64,000 nucleotides of DNA from Megachile rotundata (Eukaryota; Arthropoda; Insecta; Hymenoptera; Megachilidae): contig NC_134983.1 in assembly GCF_050947335.1 (NCBI RefSeq), positions 7,688,001 through 7,752,000 on the forward strand, read 5' to 3'. The position numbers and the translations under genes were made by a program. The notes under the pieces are model-generated. The model did no database searches. It was not told the DNA's origin and saw nothing but the letters and a program-made list of their open reading frames with translations. Positions 1 through 11,660 of the stretch are shown in pieces (position 1 is the stretch's first letter; each line of letters begins with the position of its first letter).

Positions 1-299
1 CTTTAATTAATTTTGAAAAAATATAATTTCTCTGCAAGTATCTATTTTTATTATCATGTCACTAAAATATAATGTCAGTTTTGTGTGACATTAAAACTTA
101 CTATTTCTGACATGGCATTGTTTTGGAGATGCGAGCAAAACAGTATTATGAAATTGTTTGCTCAAATCAATGATGGGATTAGTTGTTCGTGGAAGTGTAT
201 TCAAACAGTGCCATTCATGATCAAGAGTAAATTTTTCTTTAAAGGAAAGTAATCAAAGGTGGGGAGTTCTCGCGTTTCTTGATGTTTTGAAATTTTTGA
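1..299. other. AT-rich unique sequence
   Basis: No repeat, RNA gene or convincing coding frame is seen. It is ordinary AT-rich non-coding DNA leading into the G-biased repeat that follows. Confidence 0.5.
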
Positions 300-925
300 G
301 GATGTGAGAGATTTATAGAGGTACTTGGAGATCTAGGTATTCAAGGATTTACGGATGTAGAGATCTAGGGATTTGATAGTGTAAGCATTTGAGGATTTTT
401 GAATACCATATGAAGATAGAGAGATTAGAGGTGAAAGAATTGAAGACAGGAATTCGAAGATATAGGATTTTGTGGTTGTAGAGATTTAGAGATCTAAGAA
501 TTTGGAAATATTGGGATTTAGAAATATTGACATTTGAAGAAGTTGGGATTTGGGAAAATTGGGACATAGGAGTATTGGGATTTGGGAAAATTGGGTCTTG
601 CGGGTATTAGGATTTGGGAGTATTGGGACTTAGAAAAAGTGGGATTAGAGAAAATTGGAATTTGGGAAAATTAGGATTTGGGAATATTGGGATTCAGGAA
701 CACAGAAGCTTGAAGATACAGAAATTTGGGAGTCCTGGGATTTGGAAATATAGGAATTTGTAGATTTAGAAATTTGTGTCTACTGGAATTTGGGAATATT
801 GGTTTTTAGAATGCAGTGATTTGGGGATCCTGAAATTTGGGGATACACGAATTCAGGTTTCTAAGTATTTGGAAATATTGCATTTTTGTAATATTAGGAT
901 TTGGTAATATAAGAATTTAAATATT
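300..925 (+). repeat. Degenerate GGGATTTGGGAATATT-type minisatellite
   Basis: Loose tandem repetition of 8-16 bp motifs such as GGATTTGGGAATATTGGG, with units diverging towards both ends. It is the same sequence family as the arrays near 3559, 25871 and 63041. Four GGG runs with loops of 4-6 bases occur at 577-604, which fits the general G-quadruplex pattern on the plus strand. A 72-residue minus-strand frame through it is repeat-derived. Confidence 0.8.
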
Positions 926-1542
926 CATAAATCTCTAAATTTGTAATATAACTAAACAAAAGTCAAAAGTCAATACAATATATTTTACACAAATAGATTT
1001 GAATTTTACAGCCCTCTAAAATGATTACTGCCTTCTTCTAACACAATAATCTTTTTTAATCTTCCAAATTAAATCAGTATATTTCATCAAAAACACGGAC
1101 ACAGTTTTCTGTCATTCCCTGTTGGACGTCTGTTAACATTCAAGATAACAGAACTATCTCAAACTAGTGTCATGGAAATGAAACATTGAAATTACATCCG
1201 AACTATAAAGTCCATTATAATATGACAGTACCAAATTATAATTTACATATACGTTCAAAAGTAGTCCATTTATTTTTTGATGCCACATGCGCGATAACTT
1301 TCACTCGTAATTATTTCTTTTGTTGTCATTCAATAGAAATCCTGTATGAATACTTCAAGCTAAATATGAGATCGATAACAGATATTATTGCAAAGTTCAT
1401 ACACGCATAAATGATAGCTGTCAATGTGAAGGGTATTCAATTTCCGGTGCCATATCCAATATTATATCAGACGTTTGCACAGTAAATGATGCCAGTGTAG
1501 TATATGCGTATTTTCGAATATTAAACTGTCTTTTTCGTTCGA
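926..1542. other. AT-rich unique sequence
   Basis: Nothing recognisable. A 74-codon open frame at 1186-1410 (+) resembles no family I know and is short enough to be chance in this composition. Confidence 0.5.
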
Positions 1543-2250
1543 TGTAACTAATAAAGAACTAAAACAATCGAATTACTGAAGAAACCAAATAACATGTCAA
1601 TTTTTTGTTTATTTTAAAATTGAATAGCAATGTACTTTACTTTAGAAATGAATGGTTTGAGAGGCATTAGGTTTGATCAAATCTTATCGTAACATGTGAT
1701 AGAGCATATGTCTCTCTCCAATCAAAGTAAATAAGCACTAAAGCAATCTAATAACTGAAGAAACCAAATAACATGTCAATTTTTTATTTACTTCAAAATT
1801 GAATAGCAATGTTTTTTACTTTAGAAATGAATGGTTTGAGAAGCATTAGGTTTGATCAAATCTTATCGTAACATGTGATAGAGCATATGTCTCTCCCCAA
1901 TCTAAGTAAATAAGCACTAAAACAATCTAATAACTGAAGAAACCAAATAACATGTCAATTTTTTGTTTATTTTAAAATTGAATAGCAATGTACTTTATTT
2001 TAGAAATGAATGATTTGAGAGGCATTAGGTTTGATCAAATCTTATCGTAACATGTGATAGAGCATATGTCTCTCCCCAATCTAAGTAAATAAGCACTAAA
2101 ACAATCTAATAACTGAAGAAACCAAATAACATGTCAATTTTTTGTTTACTTCAAAATTAAATAGCAATGTTTTTTACTTTAGAAATGAATGATCTAAGAA
2201 TAGTTAAATTTGACAAAATCTACCACGTGATAGAGCATATTTTACTCTTG
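1543..2250. repeat. 179-bp tandem repeat, about four copies, A-B-A-B
   Basis: The landmark AACATGTCAATTTTTT recurs at 1591, 1770, 1949 and 2128, exactly 179 bp apart each time. Copies are highly similar over the whole unit, including GAGCATATGTCTCTC near the end. Copies 1 and 3 share TTTATTTTAAAATTG with ATGTACTTTA, while copies 2 and 4 share TTTACTTCAAAATT with ATGTTTTTTAC. The array is therefore a duplicated 358-bp dimer. The fourth copy decays after about 2190. No coding frame runs through it. Confidence 0.95.
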
Positions 2251-3558
2251 AAATAACTGAGTACAACAATAAATTATAAGAAACTACTAAAATCAATGTT
2301 TTTGCAAAATTAATATATTTAGAAATATTTCTTGAATTTTTATAATAAATTTTAAGTTCAAATTTCTGTTCTGACAGAATTAATTCAGACGTTAAAACAG
2401 TAACTCGTATAAGAATGAAAAAAGGATTAGAGTGAAGTTGATGGACAATGCAAGTATGATTCATTTCATACTTTTTAATTGTTCAAAGCATGAATGCCTA
2501 TAAGTATATTCCATGGAATGTCGTTCATTTTGAATGTTGTTACGCCACTGCGTCGTAATTTAAGCGGAACGTTTATGGCATTGTTGTGAAGCAGTGCTTG
2601 GCGTCGTCTTATAAAACCAATTTCGCGGGTATTATGCAAGCTGTCAGTCCCATAGGTGAGTTATGGTGAACGTTGCCTGCAGCATAAACACCGTACCACT
2701 GTTCCTTATATTTACAACAATTCTCGTTATAACATTTAATTGGTAGCCTCCGTTTTTCGATGTGTTGTAACACTAATTTAGTTCTTGAATGTACCTCCAA
2801 TTTGTTTGAGATATGTAATTACTTTCTTGGGATTAAGAAATTATATTTTATTTTTTGTGGACAACGAAACAAAATTTATCAAGTGCCAAGGTAAATTAGA
2901 ATTACTGTATAATGTTATTAACGCTGACTAAAATTTAGGATAAGTGGAACTTGTATATAGGTCTTGATATAAGCGTTATAAAATAGAAAATTATGTAAAC
3001 AGTCAAAATAAGAAACTTGAAAAATTGTATTGTAAATATTATTCATTTTGATTATATAAGTAAGTCTCTGTATTTTTAATAAATAAATGTGAAGGGTAAT
3101 GTAGGAAGCGTAATATGGAGCATTGATGCTTTACGCCATTTGTTTCAATTTATAACACAAGAACAATACAATATAAGAATAAAAATATATTTCAAATTTA
3201 AAATAAAAAGAAATTTCGAAGCCAGATATGAAAATAAATTATAAATAATGTTAAATATCAAGAAAAAATAATTTTAGAGATCCAGTGGAACGAATTGGAG
3301 ACCTCTGGCGACGAATCTGGAAAGCACAAGCGACCTTTCTCTCCTGCGAGAAAAGACAAAGCCAACTTCGCTGACATAAGATTTTGAAACGAAGTAACTA
3401 TACTTCCTTAAACTTTCTTTTCCGAAATATTCTGTATGCAATTATACAACTTACTTTGCAATTTGCTTCCCATAATTTCGTACAAACTATTCGAAAGTTT
3501 AAAATCTTTTTTATTTCATCCTCTTTGATTTACATCGTACGATAATTTAAAATTACAA
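2251..3558. other. AT-rich unique sequence
   Basis: No recognisable gene. A 63-codon minus-strand frame (2609-2800) and a short GC-richer patch around 3280-3370 were inspected. Neither shows a domain or a clear exon structure. Confidence 0.5.
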
Positions 3559-4402
3559 AATTCCCAAATCTCAATTTTTCCAAGTGCCAATACTTCCAAA
3601 TCCCAACACTCCCAATTCCCAATTTTCGCAAGTGTCCATTTTTCCAAATCCCAATATTCCGAAATTCCATTACTCCCAAGGCCTAATATTCCTAAATCCC
3701 AATACTCCCAAGTCCCCATTTTCCCAAATCCCAATACTCCCAAGTACTCATTTTCTCAAATCCCAATACTCCCAAGGTCCAATATTCCCAAATCCCAATA
3801 CTCCCAAGGCCCAATATTCCCAAATCCCAATACTCCCAAGTTCCAATATTCCCAAATCCCAATACTCCCAAGGCCCAATATTCCCAAATCCCAATACTCC
3901 CAAGTTCCAATATTTCCAAATCCCAATACTCCCAGGTCCCCATTTTCCCAAATCCCAATACTCCCAAGTCCTCATTTTCTCAAATCCCAATACTTCCAAG
4001 GCCCAATATTCTCAAATCCCAATACTCCCAAGTTCCAATATTTCCAAATCCAAATTTTTCCAAATCCCAATACTCCCAAGTCCCCATTTTCCCAAATCCT
4101 AATACTCCCAAGTCCCCATTTTCCCAAATCCCAATACTCCCAAGTCCCAATGTTCCCAAATCCCAACATTCCCAAACCCCAATACTTCCAAGGCCTAACA
4201 TTCCCAAATTCCATTACTCCCAAGACCCAATATTCCCAAATCCCAATACTGTCAAGTCCCAATATTTCCAAATCCAAATTTTTACAAATCTCAATACTCC
4301 CAAGTCCGAATTTTCCCAAGTCCCAATATTCTCAAGTGCCAATACTCCCAAGTCCCAACACTCCCAAGTCCCAATACTCCTAAATCCCAAAGGTCCCAAT
4401 AT
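3559..4402 (-). repeat. 16/32-bp C-rich minisatellite (TCCCAATACTCCCAAG)
   Basis: Tandem array of 16-bp halves, TCCCAATACTCCCAAG alternating with GCCCAATATTCCCAAA, giving a 32-bp period (AATATTCCC at 3781, 3813 and 3845). No unit contains a stop in most frames, so long repetitive open frames appear on both strands; three 32-bp units equal 32 codons. CCC runs spaced 4-6 bases apart continue through most of the array, so the minus strand offers consecutive G-quadruplex-type motifs. Its G-rich strand matches the GGGAATTTGGG family elsewhere in the window. Confidence 0.95.
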
Positions 4403-5476
4403 GTCTCTCAAAATTCATTTCAGATTTTTCTAATTCCATTCTCCTTATATTAAATTCCTTATAGTAAAAGCCAATTCCTTAGCCATCATTTTATGCACGA
4501 ATAAGAATATAACCCCAGCATTTATACCATCATTAATGCTCTGAAAATTCCGTTCATAAGCGACTCACATTGTCCGAATTGTAAAGAGAATAATATATCT
4601 CCCGTGACTCGTTATGAAATATATTTTTGACCAAAGTCATCGTACACTTTGTTATGGGTTACATCGTTCCACAGACAGAGACATACATAAAACATATATT
4701 CTATCTGTTTGTAAAACGTTGCCATTCTTTCGATCTATCGGATAATAAAGCAGTCGTGTACAGTGTTCATGGCAACGAGTAGAAAACTAGTATCTGAACG
4801 TCGTGTTTAACTCCATTGGAATATACGACGCTATATCCGGAATTTCGTTCCAGACCGTTAAGACACTAGATTCCACTTTATCGGCACCGTAATGGTTATA
4901 TAGCTGTTAAAGTTGCCCCTCATACAACTTTTCCAATCTTATCTTCACGTATGGCTTCTCTCCTTCCCTGTCCCGCAACTTTCCTTCCCGTACACTCTTT
5001 CTCTCGTCGTGGAAAAGCGGAAAGGATTTAGTTAAATTGGACTGCATGCGAGGAGCTGTCGCTGAGATTTGTTCGGGCATCAAAGAGCGCTGACCGTTGT
5101 AAAAGCGCTCGTGCGAGGCTCGATAGAAGTGAAGAAATCGAGAAACCCGGGCTCAGAGATACGGAGAAGGTAACCGACGTCTTTCTCTCTTTTCTTTCTA
5201 TTTGGGGTTGCCACTGAACGCGTCACTGACCAGGTTGTCGATACGTGCTTGCCAACCCCATTTGACTCCATCATCCTCTTCTACCGGTGAAACTTGAAAT
5301 TGTATGATACTTTCAACTGGATTGCTACAATTTACCTAACTTGACTCCTCTCTGGGCGTTCTAATGCTGCTTCTTTGTTTTCTAATGCTTTTCGATATTT
5401 ATGCGCCTATTAACCTGAACTTTGATAGCTAGGATGAGAGTAACATTCGCTGCGACATCTGTCGAGTTTACAGTCT
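4403..5476. other. Unique sequence, moderately GC-rich in its second half
   Basis: No gene recognised. About 4920-5290 is richer in GC and pyrimidine tracts. A 64-codon minus-strand frame there (5080-5274) has no recognisable domain. Confidence 0.45.
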
Positions 5477-5725
5477 TATGGATTTGTGGATTTGTGGATA
5501 TGTGGATTTGTGGATATGTGGATTTGTGGATATGTGGATTTGTGGATATGTGGATTTGTGGATATGTTGATTTGTGGATATGTGGATTTGTGGATATGTG
5601 GATTTGTGGATATGTGGATTTGTGGATATGTGGATTTGTGGATATGTGGATATGTGGATTTGTGGGTATGTGGGTATGTGGTTTTATGAATTTGTCAATT
5701 TGCGGATTTGTAAATTTGTAAATCT
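5477..5725 (+). repeat. 16-bp minisatellite GGATTTGTGGATATGT
   Basis: More than a dozen nearly perfect 16-bp units, each made of two 8-bp halves (GGATTTGT and GGATATGT), degrading after about 5670. The plus strand is stop-free in all three frames, producing overlapping open frames of WICGFVDMWICGYVDL type with a 16-residue period. These are repeat by-products. Confidence 0.95.
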
Positions 5726-6560
5726 AAACTGTATTTATATATTTCTAAATGTATAAACCTCTACATTTCTGAACAGAACAATTTAGGAATATGATAATTT
5801 TGTGGATTGCCTACTTTCTGGGTTTCTAAGTACATGCATTTAAAATTACTTCAACTCGAATTATTTGCATTACCATACCTCTCTAATTCAAAGAGTAGTA
5901 AGACATTTACAAGTCAACGATCACCGTGTAAATCGAATTTTCACCGTTGCAACCTCTGCAACTCGAAGTTTACAATTACACACAGTGATCAATAACTGCT
6001 ACAAGCAAATAAGGTTCTCCACAAAAAAATCCAAGATGTAGAATAACATTTGATTCATATGAAGCTTCTATTTTACCCTTTCAATACATAACCGTTCAGA
6101 ATTTACCGTTCTGAACAGTATCAGTAGCGGTAAATTGTTGGAATTGTTGGAATCTCTTTAACCTGATTATTTCTCTTCCTAACTGTTCGTGCACGAAGTA
6201 CTTCCGACAGGGAAAGCTTTCGCAACGTTCATTATTGTTAGATTTTAATAAGCTCTAGCGCGTTGAAAGCTATTAAACATGATAGTATTTTTTAGAGAAA
6301 ATGGTGGTGCTGGGGATAGAGGGTTCATATGAAAATACGCTGTACGTAAAACATTTTAATAGCACAAGTGTTATAACTTTTTTCAAGATATGTATTAAGG
6401 TTTTGAAGATTTGTATTAAGATTGATTAGTTAATTTTACTTAAGATGTTAAGATTAATCTTAACCAGATTATATTACCCCAAAGATTAACCCAGAGGTTA
6501 TATTAAACTAGAGGATAGCAACAATTTATCCAGTTATGATTATATATAAAATTTTTAATA
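5726..6560. other. AT-rich unique sequence
   Basis: Ordinary AT-rich DNA with no recognisable gene or RNA. It ends at the TA target site of the transposon that starts at 6563. Confidence 0.5.
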
Positions 6561-6716
6561 TACAGGATGTGTCACAACTAGTGTACAGCCCTGAAATGGG
6601 GGGTAGCTGACGCGATTCAGAATAAGATTTCCCTTTACACAAATGGGGTTTGAAGCCTCGTTTCTGCATTATTAAGGAAAAACGCGGACCAATCAGAGCG
6701 TGAGGACTATTACGCG

Positions 6717-7322
6717 TTGGGTTATTACGCGTTGGTTAACTACGCATTAGATTATCATGCGTTAGATTCCTACGCTTAGAATTACCACACGTTGCATTAC
6801 TACGCGTTGGACTAATACGTGTTGAATATCCACACGCCGAATTACTACGCGTTAGATATCCACACGCTGGATTACTACGCGTTAGATTACTACGCATTAA
6901 ATTCCTACGCTTAAAATTACCACGCGTTGCATTATTACGCGTTGGATTACTAAGCGTCGAATATGCACGTGCTAGATTACTACGCGTTGGATATCCACAC
7001 GCTGTATTACTACGCGTTGGATTACTACGCGTAGGATTACCATGCGTTGCATTACTACGCGTTGGACTAATACGCGTTGAATATCCACACGCTGAATTAC
7101 TACGCGTTAGATATCCACACGCTGGATTACTACGCGTTAGATTACTACGCATTAAATTCCTACGCTTAAAATTACCACGCGTTGCATTATTACGCGCTGG
7201 ATTACTACGCGTCGAATATGCACGTGCTAGATTACTACGCATTGGATATTCACACGCTGTATTACTAGGCGTTGTATTACTACGCATTGGATTACCACGC
7301 GTTGGATAACTACGCGTTATCC
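6717..7322 (+). repeat. 15-bp minisatellite inside transposon copy 1
   Basis: About 40 units based on ATTACTACGCGTTGG, with variant units in a higher-order pattern. CTACGCTTA-type units lie at 6766, 6901 and 7156 (spacings 135 and 255 bp, both multiples of 15). AATATGCACGTGCTAG lies at 6960 and 7215 (255 bp). Because 15 bp equals five codons, a 183-codon minus-strand frame rich in T-R-S-N-P crosses the array. I read it as a repeat artefact. Confidence 0.93.
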
Positions 7323-7342
7323 GAAGCTGCCGCTCTCGCGTC

Positions 7343-7373
7343 TGCGCATGCGTAATCCTCGCGCTCTGATTGG
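7343..7373. promoter_or_regulatory. NRF1-like palindrome plus CCAAT box in the transposon
   Basis: TGCGCATGCGT (7343-7353) matches the NRF1 (insect erect-wing) recognition pattern. CTGATTGG (7366-7373) is a reverse-strand CCAATCAG box of the NF-Y type. The opposite terminal repeat has CCAATCAG at 6689-6696. The motif matches are seen; function is inference. Confidence 0.4.
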
Positions 7374-7498
7374 TCCGTGTTTTTCCTTAATAATTCAAAA
7401 ACGAAGCTTCAAACCTCATTTTTGTAAAGGGAAATCTTATTCAGAATCACGTCAGCTACCACCTATTTCACGGATCAACACTAGTGAGACACCCTGTA

Positions 7499-10085
7499 TT
7501 TACAGTCACAATATTTATTATACATTCGGTGTGTTAATACAAAGCTGAGAACGTTGAAAACACAAATATTAATAAATACCTATGAATAATAATAAATAAG
7601 GTTATTAATATAAATCTATATTAAATACATATCAATAATGAAAATGTTAAAAATATTGTCTTCTCTAGTAAACTCAAGATATACATATTTATCCTGTAAA
7701 ATATTTGTACAAGATGCGCATTTACAGTTTCAAAAAAATGTCAAACGCATCACCATATATTCAGAATGTAATGGGACAGTTACAAAAAAAGGGCGCGTAA
7801 ACTTTGGAATGTCACCGTCAATAAAACTTATCTACTTAATGTGTTTCGTCGTTATTTTCTTCAAATGATAATTTAATAGTGGAATTATCGTTAAGAATGT
7901 CAGTAGGTAAGTTCGTCGTAGATAAAACTGTTGTTATGTGGTATTAACGATCGACAATCTATTTATTCATACCAGAGTCAGACAATAAGTTATTAATAAT
8001 TGATGACGATAAATTATTACTCTAAAAGAATATATGAAGCAATGCTGTAAAAACAAGATGTCATTTTCTTATATAAATATAGATAACTGGAAAAAGAAAT
8101 TGTAAAAATAATTTTATTGCAATTCTGAAAAATGTGATTTAATCATTCGTGTATCATGACGATTAACAAAATATTTTTTATTTTAAACTCTGAATTTTTA
8201 CAGTTTTAGAAAACTCTCAGGTTGTAACTGAACAACTTGTATTAAAAAATATTTAATTTTAAAATATTTTTTAAATAGTTTAAATAATAAATTTATACTA
8301 ACAATGGAATAAGCTTGTTCTAAAAACAAAAACTTAATTCAAAATCTGGAATCAGTAAATGAAGTATAAATTGTCAATGATATATAAGAAGAGTGCTAAA
8401 TTAATGAAACATTATAATAACTCATTTATGAAAAATGAGAAACAATTCAACTATTATGATCATCCTAACAAATCATCTATGATATTATCTATAATAATTT
8501 AATTAATATTTTTAGATATTTTTCTTCCGTTAACTATGATATGCTTAAATTAATATTTCAACACAATTTTAAGGATGAGGAGAACTTTAAACAGAATATT
8601 CATCAAAAGTTTCAATGTACACATAATAAATTTTTCATTGACACTAAACACCTTTCTTTTCAAATTATGCGATACATAATACCTGCACCTACAGTTATCC
8701 GTGCCAGGGTTACAAGCAGGTATTTACCTAACCTGTATGAATTTGTAAGCATAGTGGTTTTCTTCAAATGTATACGTTCATCGTCCACATAGTGGTAAAG
8801 CATGCAATGTAAGCATAACATTAGCAATTTCTATTCTTTTCTACTATTGCAAACGGTAATTTACAAGCGGCATAAAATATCACGATTATTTATTTCTTCT
8901 GTACTAATTAGTATACAACGTTATAAAACCCTCGTGACATTAAGTAACGAGCAGGAATAAAAGTTGCTGCAAATGTATTCTCGCTTTTCATGTCGTATCA
9001 AAAACTAATTTATGGAACAATGTTCGTATCGTTTGAAGTAGTTGTTAAATCACAAATGCTTAAACAAACGCCGACACAACGGACAAAGAATATCGTTGAA
9101 TAACAAGCTAAGAATAAAATATGTAATATCAGTATAACATTGGCAGCGTGTTACTGTCGTTATCCATGTTATTTCAAACGCGAAACGTTTAAACGAAGCA
9201 ATGATACAAAAGAAAATTTCGTGTGATTTATACGATAAGAGTACTAGTTACATATTTTGTTGAAACTAGTATTGGTGCCAAATGTTTGTAGTCGCGGTCT
9301 GTGCCAATACGGTCGGTAATAATTTTACTGAGTTTATTAAAACTGGTCGACGTATCTAATTGCCTGTCGTGCAATCACTCTGCAATTTATGTGCTACATG
9401 CTGAAAATTGCAATCACGATAGTCGGTGATTTTTCACGTGTCAGGAATTCAGTCCATTAATGCGAGGTAAAATTAGCATGAATAATACCTTGTGGCGTGA
9501 GACAATAAATGCCGAATGAATTGAAACGAAAATATTGTTCTTCTAAAAGAAATTTCATGAGAATATCTTAGCGAATTTATTTAGAAAACTTGTTCCTGTG
9601 TGTAAACAGAATTAACAACTGAATTTTATTGAGAAGTGCTTTTATAATGAATGCGTCAATATTTTCTTCCTAATATTTAGAATCACAAAAATATTAACTA
9701 CTACTTAATTTCTTGTACGTGTAATTATACGTAACAGAGATATATCGTTCAACTTCTATTTACACTGAACTGTGGTACAAACTTTCCGTTATTTTATTGT
9801 ATAAATAAATTTTGAAAATAACTTTGGTCCACGATATCGATTAATATAGTCGGCTAATCTTATCTTTTATTAAATAGTTTTTGGTCCAGTAAGATTCTGG
9901 ATGAAATGTACAATATTTCATTGTTTTCTTCTATTATCTCCTGCGTATCTTCCATGTTATAAATAAGCTGTTATATCCTTTGTGGTGAAATAAAATGTTC
10001 ACTGTTGTGGATGACCAGGGGACACAGTCAAGAATCTGGTCTCCCTAGGGATAATACAGCAATCAAGGGGGAAAGGTCTATCACT
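7499..10085. other. AT-rich unique sequence
   Basis: No gene recognised. Frames of 76 and 83 codons (7638-7868 and 8541-8792, plus strand) show no known motifs. About 9040-9500 is slightly more GC-balanced with words such as TCCATTAATGCGAGG and could be conserved non-coding DNA, but nothing proves it. Confidence 0.45.
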
Positions 10086-10460
10086 GGTCGATTGTTGAGG
10101 ATTTGGAAATTCCAGGATAAGCTAAAAATTTGGAGCCACTTCATGATTTTAGGATTTGGGGTTCCACGAATGTTGAAACCTAGGAATCTGAGAATATGAG
10201 ATTATAAGAATTTGTGAATTTAGGAGTTTGGAGCGCTAGGAATTTGATTTTAGGGATTTAGAACGTTAATTTAGTGATCTTGGAATAAGGGATTACAAGA
10301 GTTTTTGAGTCTAAGGATTTACGCTAGAAATGTTGAGGTCTAAGAACATAGGATTATAAGAATTTATGAATCTAGGACTTTAGAGTGTTGGGAACTTGGC
10401 ATCTTTTGAACATGGGACTATAAGAATTTGTGAACCTAAAGGAAGACCAGAAATTGAGAA
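10086..10460 (+). repeat. Degenerate GGAATTTGG-family repeat
   Basis: Loose repetition of words such as AGGATTTGGGG, TAGGAATTTG and GAATTTGTGAATTTAGG. It looks like an old, decayed member of the G-biased minisatellite family seen elsewhere here. Confidence 0.6.
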
Positions 10461-10740
10461 ACCTCGCAATGCGAGAATCAATGGATTCGCAGAAACCGAA
10501 ATTCGAAAACAAAGATATTTGTAAACTTCGAAACTTAAGAATACCTCCACGACAAAATTTCTTCTAGAAACCTTCAAAATACAGATTCGTATTGTACACA
10601 TAAAAATTAAAATAAGCAATTAACACGTTATAAGCGATGTGTGAAGACACAGTCGTTTCTAGTTTGACGAAGATCGGTCAATGGGTCAAAAATCACTTAA
10701 CCACAGTTCGAACGCGCGTTATTCAATTCACGCTTAAGTC
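10461..10740. other. Unique non-coding sequence
   Basis: Nothing recognisable between the decayed repeat and the GC-rich island. Confidence 0.4.
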
Positions 10741-11660
10741 AACGATAATAACATCAGCCGGTCGGTAGACGGCGTGCAAAGTCAAGGGCTGACGTAGCGG
10801 CAAAGATTTACGGGCACGGGTCGGAGCATGCATCCTGTATGAATGTCGGGGCAGTTTGTAATAATTCAACTCCGCGGCCACACCTCGGCCACTTCCCGTC
10901 TGCAGTCTGGCAGGGCACGACCACCGAGCGGACTGCTGCTCCGTTGCGGAGGGGTTTCCGGTAACTGCGCGGTCGACATCTCTTCTCTTCCCATTCTATG
11001 CTCCCCTCTTTCTCCCTATCGTCGACTCTGCTGCTCTCTCTGTTCATCACTTTTCTTCTTCCCCTCTTTCTCTGTCTCTCCTCCGCGTCCACGCCCCCGA
11101 CAGCCATCCTTATCCGAGCGAGCCTGACCCGAGAGAGCGAAGAGCCCTGATATATCGGCCGCACACATTGCACTGGATGGAACGCAATATGTCCGCCGAG
11201 AAAGGCAATAACCATTAGGTTCCGAGAAAACTGCCCCATTTCAAACGACACGAACGGTCGAATATCAGGAAATTTATATCTGCTAGCCTTTCCTCCCTCC
11301 CTGTCTCTCGCTCTTTACCCCTGCTGCATGGCTACCACCTTCTTCGTCCCATTCGTCGAACCCGAGCGCGAGTCCTGAAGATCGAGCTGGCTTAGAGGCT
11401 CTGAGACATATCGTACTGAGTGGAGACGGTTATAAACGTTCGGGTAACTCGCTGGGGAGGTTGGCCAAAGTTTTCGTGTGGGACCTTATACCGACGAAAC
11501 TGGAGGCCGCGTTCGCGTTCCCGTTTTATACCACCGGATATGAAGTGGCGGTCACATGCCTGTGGCTAACCGCTACTGCTACTCATTCGGTTGCACCGAT
11601 TTCGAAGGCTCCGTTCAAAAGATGTCGTTTGTCTCTGTGAAACGCTTTATTCTACGTATC
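10741..11660. other. GC-rich island with long pyrimidine tract
   Basis: Distinctly GC- and CpG-richer than its surroundings, with a TC-dominated tract at about 10975-11100. Open frames overlap on both strands (10808-11251 minus, 147 codons; 10843-11127 plus, 94 codons), as expected where stops are rare. The minus frame is Arg/Lys/Glu-rich exactly where it reads the pyrimidine tract in complement, which argues for composition rather than selection. A promoter, enhancer or exon is possible but unproven. Confidence 0.4.

Larger units (their letters stand above)
6563..7496 (+). mobile_element. Non-autonomous inverted-repeat transposon with internal minisatellite, copy 1
   Basis: A 934-bp element flanked by TA (6561-6562 and 7497-7498), as expected for Tc1/mariner-superfamily insertion. 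The terminal inverted repeats are about 150 bp each (6563-6716 and 7348-7496). They start CAGGATGTGTCACAACTAGT on the left and end CACTAGTGAGACACCCTG on the right. Each contains a CCAAT box and the shared tract AAGGGAAATCTTATTC or its complement. Between them lies a 15-bp-unit array, then a short unique core (about 7324-7347: GAAGCTGCCGCTCTCGCG and TGCGCATGCG). No transposase is encoded, so movement would need one supplied from elsewhere. Assignment to Tc1/mariner rests on the TA flanks only. Confidence 0.88.

Noticed and set aside
1543..2250. Possible CRISPR-like array
   Set aside because: The whole 179-bp unit is repeated; there are no short direct repeats separated by unique spacers.
3584..4102. 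172-codon plus-strand frame with SQYSQGPIFPNPNTPK-type repeats
   Set aside because: It is the 32-bp minisatellite read in frame; the same array is open in other frames and on the other strand.
5422..5721. 99-codon frame of repeated WICGFVDM
   Set aside because: Derived from the 16-bp array, which has no stop in any plus-strand frame.
6736..7287. 183-codon TRSNP-rich minus-strand frame
   Set aside because: Fifteen-base units (five codons) inside a transposon create it; the matching frame in copy 2 has different length and ends. No promoter or conserved start is visible.
10808..11251. 147-codon minus-strand frame
   Set aside because: Overlaps a plus-strand frame in a GC-rich, pyrimidine-biased island; charged composition follows the TC tract and no domain is recognised.
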